From the NCBI GenBank assembly GCA_019843655.1, contig JACDQD010000006.1, positions 8,486,034 through 8,550,033 of the forward strand: a stretch of DNA of 64,000 bases. The letters run 5' to 3'. The notes beneath the pieces were generated by a model that was given only the letters and a program-made list of their open reading frames with translations, was not told the origin of the DNA and ran no database searches. Source of the DNA: Lethocerus indicus. Taxonomy: Eukaryota; Arthropoda; Insecta; Hemiptera; Belostomatidae. Shown piece after piece: positions 56,150 to 64,000 of the stretch; positions within the stretch are counted from its first letter, which is position 1; each line of letters opens with the position of its first letter. The translations under genes were made by a program, and so were the position numbers.

Positions 56150-57232
56150 GTGAGCGACCAAGTCAAATAAGTAATTAACGCGTTGATTGCATTCACACGA
56201 CACAGACGTCTATTTATTTCTGAATAATACAATATAATTTTATCCCATTCCAAATTATTTTATAGATAATTATTCATAATTGATTCCATTGCTCGCTCCG
56301 GAAGTAGAAAATTCATAGACTGGGGGTTGAAGCCGATAGGCATAGTTCTTGCTCAGTAGGTTAAGCCTAAGCTTAAATGGAGCTCATTGCCGGCAGCTAC
56401 CTGTGCTCGTAAAACCCGAAGGGTAGGTGACGGGGGTGTGGACCGTAATGTATTGTTAATTGCAATGCGAAAACGCTCGTAAACGCTTCTAAATTTAGGG
56501 ACCATCCGACCAATTCATTCGTTGGCCGTTAACTTCAATTCGAGTTCCAATTTAATAACCACAAATATGACTTACAATATATAAAATGTTTATCGCCGTA
56601 TTGTAACCGAGCGATCCTTTCGATGGAATTTATATTGCACATTCAGACATCCGAACGTTGATATTTCTATAAAAACATTTTCTGATAAATTTGGCCTAAA
56701 CTGGAAACGAGCGCCGCACGACCGGCCTGTGTAAATTTCGAAAAACGTGTCTGTTATTTCGAGGCAATCATTATAAATTAGATTCGTATTTCTACTAGCG
56801 ATGTTTTATTTAAAGTATTATTTATTTTTTAATTCAAATTCTAAGAGACCAGAAGTGAGATAACATATTAAAATACTGGTTCGGGAGCGGGGGGGGGGGA
56901 TCAGGGGAAAAACGATACAGACTAATTGCCCTTAAGAATCCGACTGGCTCCACTTCCACTATTATAAAGGTAATTTACACTTAATTTAATTAATTGGCCT
57001 CCGGCGGAGAGAGGATCTGTCCCTTCGCTAGTGTTCTTCGATATTCTTTTTTTTCGGCCATTAAAAAGCGGCCGGCATTGATATTCACCGGCCGGCGTAA
57101 ACGATACGGCTTGCGTCCACATAAACTAAATCCCGGCGTCTCACGGAAGCCCGTCACGGTATTTACATACGGGATCGTCGATAACCGTTCGGCCTGTATC
57201 CGGTTTAAATTCGGGAGATCGATTTTTGTATC

Positions 57233-57252
57233 TGTGTGCGTGTGTGTGTGTG
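57233..57252. repeat. (TG)n microsatellite
   Basis: Short TG repeat with one C interruption, followed by a G-rich run. Confidence 0.85.
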
Positions 57253-59067
57253 GAGGGGGGTGCCGCGTGCCGTCGACACGTGCTAGTGTTAGTAGTTAGC
57301 TCCCGGTGTGTGCTACCTGCTCTCCTGTCATCCGCTCAATAAACTATTACTCCTCTGATTTGTGTTAGACGGCCCTTCTACCAGTCTGTGCTCTATTGAA
57401 ATGCAGAATTATATTTCTATTAAGGGCTTCGTTTGTTACAACTACTTGATACACAGTAAATCACTTTTATAACGTACGAAATGAAGAAAATAAAAATGCG
57501 ATGCGTCGATTCGGTGTTATTTTTTCAAATCTTATTGTATTATATTTATCGCAATTATGGTGATTATAAAATAAAGAATTGTTCGTTCAAATACGATAAT
57601 TTGATTGGAACCTTGTTACAAACCGCGGCCGAGAGTGTATGCATTACAAAGATTCAATTTCCGATATATTCGGTAAGTATTACCTGAAAAAACTGATAGA
57701 CGCTAGAGTAATCCGAAACTGTTGGGAAATTTAACCGAAATTTTATTTTCTGCGGAAACAGATAAGGGATAATGGTATTTCTCTTACGTTCCTGCCCCAA
57801 TTTCCGTGCTCAATGTAGTTTAGCACATCGTAGTATATTTTAAGTGGCTCCCGCGTTTTCACAGATAATCCATCATTGCCCCAACGTCATCACTCGGCCC
57901 AGATAAAAGCCCGATCGGCTTTCGACCGGGCCCGAAAATGGGGCCCACCCGGGCGGCCCGCGGCGGCGCGTAACACGATACCGGCAGTCCCTTTTTCTTT
58001 GGCCCACCGAGAAAAGGAGAGGACGGGGACATAAATTATCCCCGTCGGGATATTTGAATGAATGTAAAACGAAACTATGAATAATAAAACGGTTTTATCA
58101 ATTACACCGTCGTTCAATCATATTAATGCGCCCGCACGGTCGGCCGGGCCACGTTATTTATGGGGCGGGGGGGAGGGCGACCCGCGAGGATTTATACCCG
58201 TCCCCGTAACGCCGCCAGTTCACCCACCTGTCCAATTTAGCCCCTGAATGATGATCGCCTAACACCGAATGAATTTTCAATAACGAAAATCGAAATAGGG
58301 TTTCCTCTGCCCGTCGGGAAACTGTCAACCGCTTGTCCCTAGATGGGACCTTCTCCAATAAGACAACAAAAAGTCATATTCTTAGCATTTCTAATGACTA
58401 TACTGGAGTTTAATTAAATTGGTAATTGAATGAGATATACGCGACGGTTATTTTACAGAAATTGTATCTCACAAAATGATTTATCAGCTATTTGATTTAA
58501 TACACTCAGATATATGACTTTTAACAAGGGTTTTATCTTGTGGGTTACCTCGCTTCAATAGTGCCTCCATACATGCCACCATACCATCGGGTTTCTTCAT
58601 TACCGAAATCCGGTTTCGAAAATAACGGTTTCTAATTGAAACTGACCGATATTTGTGAACGATTGAAATCGGATCCGCCCGACCGTAGCCCATGACAATA
58701 GCCGGCAGCCTCCTTAACCGGGCTTTCAAAATATTTATAAGTCCGTCAAGAGCGGAAAGCCGGGAGTCGGTGTTGACGGGCCTGTCGTAAAACTCGGGGT
58801 TGATGCACCCCCGCCGAATTGGGGTCCCCGGCGCGCTCTCAACAAGGCCCTATCTGTTTGTGTACACAATAAATTCAGCCACAATATTTACTACCTGGGG
58901 AGAAATCGCGGCTCTAATCCGGCCCTCGAAACAGGGCCGTAAAACCTTCACGCCTTTCATAAGCCGAGGAATGTACACCGGTAACAGTTTGTACTGACGC
59001 ACTGACGACTAGGGTACCTATCTAATTTGCCCATTATTTATGACACCTGATCCTGATTTCTCTTACC

Positions 59068-59084
59068 CGGTAGTGCACCTACCG
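59068..59084. repeat. Short inverted repeat
   Basis: Six-bp arms CGGTAG and CTACCG around a 5-nt loop TGCAC. Minor; may be chance. Confidence 0.4.
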
Positions 59085-59784
59085 AGCACTATCATATCGG
59101 TAGTCTATCGATATAGATATATTCGTTAATATTTTTCGTAGTTAACGTGTTCGTAGTCATTTCCCTAATTCATTAGAGAAACATGTATTAGGTTTAATAC
59201 TTGGATTAATACTTTCAGGACCAATTATATATATATCAGTTGTACTACTTAAGTAACAACTATACTGAAACTATTGCTGCATAATAAAGGTACCTTAATA
59301 AATTAATTGATTAAAATTAAAGTTTACTCAGAAATAGTAATGTCGCCGTACAGGCGCGTTTAAAGTGGCCAACGTAATTTTAACGCCATTCGTGTACATT
59401 GCTGATAGATATTTCAGAGTTAGGGACCCGATCAACGCAGTGTTACGATGGCGGTAAAGTTTGCTTTCTACACGATTTTCAAACTCTGAAATAGATAAAG
59501 CAACTCGACGATAGTACTCTTCGTTTATTCTACATCCTTAGAGAAATATTAATGTATGCCCCACTTTAGTAGCATGTTACTGATTTCTCAAGTGTAATAG
59601 TTCATAGTTTAAACCTACATTTCCGGCCCAAATCGTAAATCACGGGTAGCCGATACTAGCGGGACAATCCGGGGCAGTTGACCATGCCCGATGGTCCGGT
59701 TTATTGGTCAATTTCCCAGGGCCAACTAGGGGGACAGCGTTTCCGAAACCGAAGTAATTTCACAAAGTGCAGGGGCACTTGACT

Positions 59785-59805
59785 GAGAGAGAGAGAGAGA
59801 GAGAG
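59785..59805. repeat. (GA)n microsatellite
   Basis: About 10 GA units on the plus strand of intron 2, about 175 bp before the GC palindrome. Confidence 0.9.
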
Positions 59806-59960
59806 GAAGGGGAGGCGAGGGATATTCGGGGGAAGAATGAGAGCGGAGGGTGTCAGTGAACCGGGTGGACTGAGTGTCAAGGGCCCTTGTGCCCAGCGGT
59901 GACCGTAAATCAAACCTAGGAAATCAGTCAACGCCCTTCGAGCCGCCTCCTCAGTAATAT

Positions 59961-59980
59961 ATAGGGCCCGGGGGCCCTAT
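59961..59980. repeat. GC-rich palindrome ATAGGGCCC-GG-GGGCCCTAT
   Basis: Perfect 9-bp inverted arms are separated by only two bases. It is followed within 5 bp by the Sox-type word GACAATGG and within 27 bp by the first ACTACCAGTTGC copy. It could be a binding site for a dimeric protein or a small cruciform. Confidence 0.7.
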
Positions 59981-60006
59981 TGGTGACAATGGCCGGGGAC
60001 GCCCCG

Positions 60007-60624
60007 ACTACCAGTTGCGTTATCCTACCAGAAAAAAATGTACTTACTAATCACTGTCCTTTTTTCCAAGGATCACTTTTGTGGGTCGCCCTCCTACTAG
60101 AAGCTACAAAAAAAAATAAAGTTTGGCTCTCGAATAGAATTTCAAATCATTTCAATATAGAAAAATCATTTAATAGCTATCGATTGAACTTCGAGCATTT
60201 TTATAATAGATTGTCTTGTAAATTGAATACTGAAGGGACAACCCCAGAGGAAATGTACTAAAATATATTGTGGCACAAATGGGTAGTTATCCGAGAGAAA
60301 TTTAGACCGAGAAATTTATATCCGTGCCCCAACTACCAGTTGCACTATGCTCACTTTAAGCCATTACGATTGTCCCAGAAAAGTATCACTTGTACCCCCT
60401 CGTATCACCAACGCCACCGGTCAGGTATTTAATTTCAAACCGAATTATATGTGTTGTTACAGAAAGATAGAGTATTACATGGTATCATGAAAATTCTAAA
60501 ATCGGTGAAATAGAATTTTAACGTCGAGTCAACGCCCCCTTTTGGGCCGGCGGCGCCCATATTTCAGAATAACTGCCCCCCCTCCCTCGGTAGCACAATA
60601 GCCCACGTCTTAACTACCAGTTGC
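60007..60624. repeat. Three dispersed copies of the 12-mer ACTACCAGTTGC
   Basis: Exact copies lie at 60007-60018, 60332-60343 and 60613-60624, all in the same orientation, 325 and 281 bp apart. Similarity extends a little downstream (the first two continue with a purine, a pyrimidine and TAT), and the first two are both preceded by GCCCC. The word contains CAGTTG, the reverse complement of the Myb core CAACTG. Confidence 0.75.
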
Positions 60625-62996
60625 GCTGTTTCTACCCCGTTTTGGGGGCCTCGAAGAGGGAAAAAAAGGAAAGAAAGAAGGAGAAGAGAGTGTCGGGACA
60701 AAAATCCATTTGACGGGTCGGCTAACTGTGCCCGAGCTATGCCGCGACCATTATATTTCCAGAGGCCCGGGCATTTTATGACCCGTTTAGGAGGAGGAAA
60801 CTACGCTCATTTGAAAATTAACATGAATTTCACGGGTCCTTAACAAATTTAAGGGGCTGTAAAAATGTTTCACCATTCTATCAGCTGCCGATCCTGCAGC
60901 TCTACCTTGTTAATTCGTTAACAAAGTTGCTGTATTTTTCACGAAGCTAAACGTTAATATAAATTCGATACGTCGAATACACTTGACATAGACCTCTTAT
61001 CTCGAGTAATATTTACTTATCTAATTCACAAAAAAATGAATATGTTGTTACCAGATATTAAGGATTAAATTAGCCTCCTATGCCACATTTGTGGCTCATT
61101 CACAATGGTCTTAATATAGGTTTATGATTTTACATTTCTACCTGCAAATCATTTTCGCTCTGTGCGACTATTAAAGATAAATTAGAGTTGTCGCGACGTC
61201 CCTTCCTCCAGGGGCCGGCTCGGCGGCCTCACTGGCTCCAATTTATATACTTAGGCGTTTTAAAACTCTTAGGCGTATTTTTTTCTTTCTTATCCAATAC
61301 AAAAGCCCCTCCTCCTCCTCCACCACCACGGTAATGGCCAAACTATTACTAAAGCTAACAAATAATTACTCGGCTCAATGGCGCCTCGGGTAATTTATAT
61401 TTCAGGCCTGTGATTAAGCTTAATTCAAGTAAATTATACGCCAGCCCCCCCCCGCATCACCCGCTGCTGTCGCCTCGAGCACGCCGCTTTTACCCAAAAT
61501 TAAATATTTATTTTAAATTTCAACGAACCGTCCGAGAAATCATTTTTACACGTCTGAAAATATAATTTTCAACCGGCGCAAAACTGTTTTGGCTTGTGTC
61601 AGGCCCGATTAGTTATGGAGGGAAATTGATCGAAGCCACTGATTTACGGAGGACGATTTAATTAATAATTCAGAATTGACTTGTAATACAAACAGAAAAT
61701 GTAATGGGTTAAAAAATATGAGTAGAATTTTAACTACTGACGACTAACCAACGCCGGAACATTATAACGAACGATTATTTTAAATTTATAATTACGAAGT
61801 ACGTTCCTAAATTAAAGCGACGTTTGAATTTCCGGCCAATTAATATTCTCGTGGGCTCGTGTGTTATTATTTGTTATCAAATTAATATTTGCTTTAAAAT
61901 GTTTCTTCAAATGTACGCGATACAAGTTTAATACCACTAGTAATCATTATATATTGTTTCTCCTACTGTGTAAGACGATTGGTAAAGGCCCAGTACTCTT
62001 ATGCTATGTTCAGAAATAGACCAAACTTCAAACCATGCTTTGTTTTCCGCGCTTCTATCCACGCCCCATTTGTCCCTGCCCTGGCTGTTGCTTTGGAAAG
62101 GAGAAGTTAGCTCATCCGAGCGAACGGGGCTTTGCGTACAGACTAATATAGAACATACCCAGAACAATGGAACTTATCTTAGTCCATAGTTCAAGAACCC
62201 CTCAGTATCTATGTTCTCTTCTAAATGCAGAAACGCTAAAAACTATCTTCTACAGCAGAAAACTTTAATATGAAATTTTTCTCTAGGTGCCAGCCTCAAC
62301 GCCCATAAATCGTATTAAACATTAACATTAAACAGTATATACTTATTCGCGAGTTTATTTACATGCAGAATAATTACACGCCAACATGTAACACGTCAGG
62401 TCTGCCGTCCCTGAGAAGGGCCTTGTCCAGAATTAATTTGCATAAAGGTTGGGCGAGCGGCTATAGGTGAAATGTAACAGTTTATCGGACACCTTTAGTT
62501 TTACTTGCCGGTGAACTCAAACAGAAATCTGCCTATCGGAACGGGAAGCGCCCGAAAGAAGAAGAAAACAACAAATCAAAAATATCTAGGCTGGAGCGCC
62601 TCAATAATCGATCAATCTGTAATTCAATTAGCGGTGGCGGGGGGGAGGAGGGTATAATTATTGGAGGCTACCGTGGCCCGCCCCGGACCTTTATTACGGG
62701 TTACCGGCCCCCGTACAGTGATTTATGCACACTTGCCTGCATTTAGTCCGCTCCGCCTCCCCTACCATCCCTTACCTGTTTTGTCCGCCGTAATCGGAAA
62801 TTCTAGTGCCGGAATCGACTTGGAAAAATGGGCCGGAAAGAAGCGCTTTCTAAGGGCTTAAGAAATAGTAATCAGGAGCCTTACAATTGAATTCTGTATA
62901 GCTAGTCACTTTAGTTTAATTTTCTTAAAATTCTCTCTTTATTTCTTCAGTTTTGCATAATAAAAATTACGATAAATTAACGCTTAATTCTTTCAG

Positions 62997-63109
62997 GCTA
63001 ATAAAAGAGGGTCTCTGCGATCGAGGCAACGCTCCGTCGGTGAGCGCCATCTCACGGCTGCTGAGGGGCAACGACGGCGACGAGTCCTGCGACAAAAAAC
63101 TAACCGACG
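62997..63109 (+). CDS. Pax3/7: Pax3/7 paired-box gene, coding exon 3 (end of paired domain)
   Basis: This exon encodes the last base of Arg121, residues 122-158 and the first base of the next Gly. It completes the RED subdomain (LIKEGLCDRGNAPSVSAIS, then RLLRG at residues 141-145), so the paired domain spans about residues 20-145. After it comes an acidic linker (NDGDESCD), then KKLTD|G. The last residues look like the start of the Pax octapeptide (family form close to HSIDGILG), with ILG expected in the next exon. The acceptor is aattctttcag|G and the donor is GACG|GTGAGC (GT at 63110), phase 1. No homeodomain coding sequence was found before the right edge, so the gene is partial here. Confidence 0.95.
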
Positions 63110-64000
63110 GTGAGCCCATTACGCAATTATGGTCATTATAATAATAGAAGCTGTTATATTATCGCGGCAGCTAAGAAAATATCCGCATCTTATTTTATCC
63201 TCTTATAACCAAAAGCGCGAATAAAGTATTTCGTAACCTTTGGTAATAATCGGGACCGCCGGTAAATGGGGATACGGGTTATGTTATGGTCAGCACGCGC
63301 ACCCACTACAAAGCGTCTTAAGAATTATACCTCCCGCTCAAATTATATAAAATAAGAGTAGCGTCAGTTGTTTCAGCAAAGACGAAGACGTCATCATTAT
63401 TGTGTCGGGTCAAATAGCGAAAATGGGAGGCTTTCTAACAATATTTTGCATCAAATTTCGCCTACTTATTTTACAACTTTATAACGAATAGTTAAAAAAT
63501 GAAGGTGTTATTATAGGAGTGTGCCTGTACACTTAAATAGTATCTTAATTATCTTCAGAGAATGTTGAGTGTACCAGGAGTGGAACAATACTCGATCCAA
63601 AACGAAAAAACAAACAGTCCCGAGTACAATCGCGCGCTTTCAACAAGTAGAATTTTCTAAGCCCGGACGACTAATGATTTTCAGAGGACGCGGTCATAAA
63701 AGTCAATCCTTCCAATGTTGATCTGATCTTACCGGGCGCAAGGACCCTTAGCAGTTTTATGAGATGGGGGAGAAACCGTAAAGAAATTTTCCGCTAAATT
63801 TGTTGCGCCCCAGTACAGTTTTTGCCCGGCCGACAGTCTTTCGTCTGGGGGCCTCGGTCGTTGTTTCAAGTCGCCGCCCCGCCCCCGGCTCCCGCGTATA
63901 CACAGCTGGCCTCTCTGTGGGCGTAAAAAAGATTAAAAAAGTGAAAATAAAAAAACGTATAGGGCCACCGCGACCCGTTCGCTCCCGTTTCCTCCCAGTT
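63110..64000 (+). other. Start of intron 3 of the Pax3/7 gene
   Basis: This is intron sequence after the donor GTGAGC. I saw no acceptor followed by an ILG-encoding octapeptide start or a homeodomain. The last 300 bases (63700-64000) are GC-rich. Nothing else is recognised. Confidence 0.7.

Larger units (their letters stand above)
56150..62996 (+). other. Intron 2 of the Pax3/7 gene
   Basis: A 6,847-nt phase-2 intron with donor GTGAGC and acceptor aattctttcag. GC-rich patches occur at 57850-58350, 58730-58990, 59640-60020, 60520-60790, 61190-61500 and 62390-62850, alternating with AT-rich DNA. It contains a GT repeat, a GA repeat, a GC palindrome and three copies of ACTACCAGTTGC. No nested gene is supported. 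A 93-codon frame at 59980-60261 lacks any domain. Confidence 0.85.

Noticed and set aside
63540..63800. Possible next Pax exon after 63681 (AG followed by GGACGCGG)
   Set aside because: The frame required by exon 3 does not give the expected ILG octapeptide continuation or any homeodomain sequence.

Overview
The window is eukaryotic nuclear DNA, most likely from an arthropod and probably an insect. It has split genes with GT-AG introns, long AT-rich non-coding stretches, many dinucleotide microsatellites, and a Pax3/7-group paired-box gene whose protein resembles the gooseberry/paired/pairberry family. No species can be named from the sequence alone. CpG is not visibly depleted in the GC-rich patches, which fits an unmethylated intergenic genome.

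Layout. (1) Positions 96-2733, minus strand: the first four coding exons of a gene that runs off the left edge. The exon phases join perfectly into 339 codons of a highly charged, coiled-coil-rich protein that I do not recognise. (2) About 2740-51330: roughly 49 kb with no convincing gene. Short GC-rich patches alternate with AT-rich DNA, and there are several long GA/TC, CA and TA microsatellites, small tandem repeats and one likely decayed mariner-like transposase fragment (about 48.9-49.0 kb). (3) From 51720 to the right edge, plus strand: a Pax3/7 gene with exon 1 (51720-51777), exon 2 (55846-56149) and exon 3 (62997-63109). Together these encode the N-terminus and the complete paired domain. 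The homeodomain exons must lie beyond position 64000.

The two genes are divergently oriented. Because Pax3/7 genes are developmental regulators, the gene-free 49 kb and the two introns (4.1 and 6.8 kb) are reasonable places to look for cis-regulatory DNA. Direct sequence signals there include an excess of the Sox-type octamer CCATTGTC/GACAATGG, two copies of its palindromic form GACAATTGTC, a 12-bp word (ACTACCAGTTGC) present three times within 620 bp of intron 2, a short GC palindrome beside the first of these copies, and an 11-bp tandem repeat of homeodomain-type cores in intron 1. Their function is inference. I found no tRNA, rRNA, CRISPR array or bacterial-style operon.
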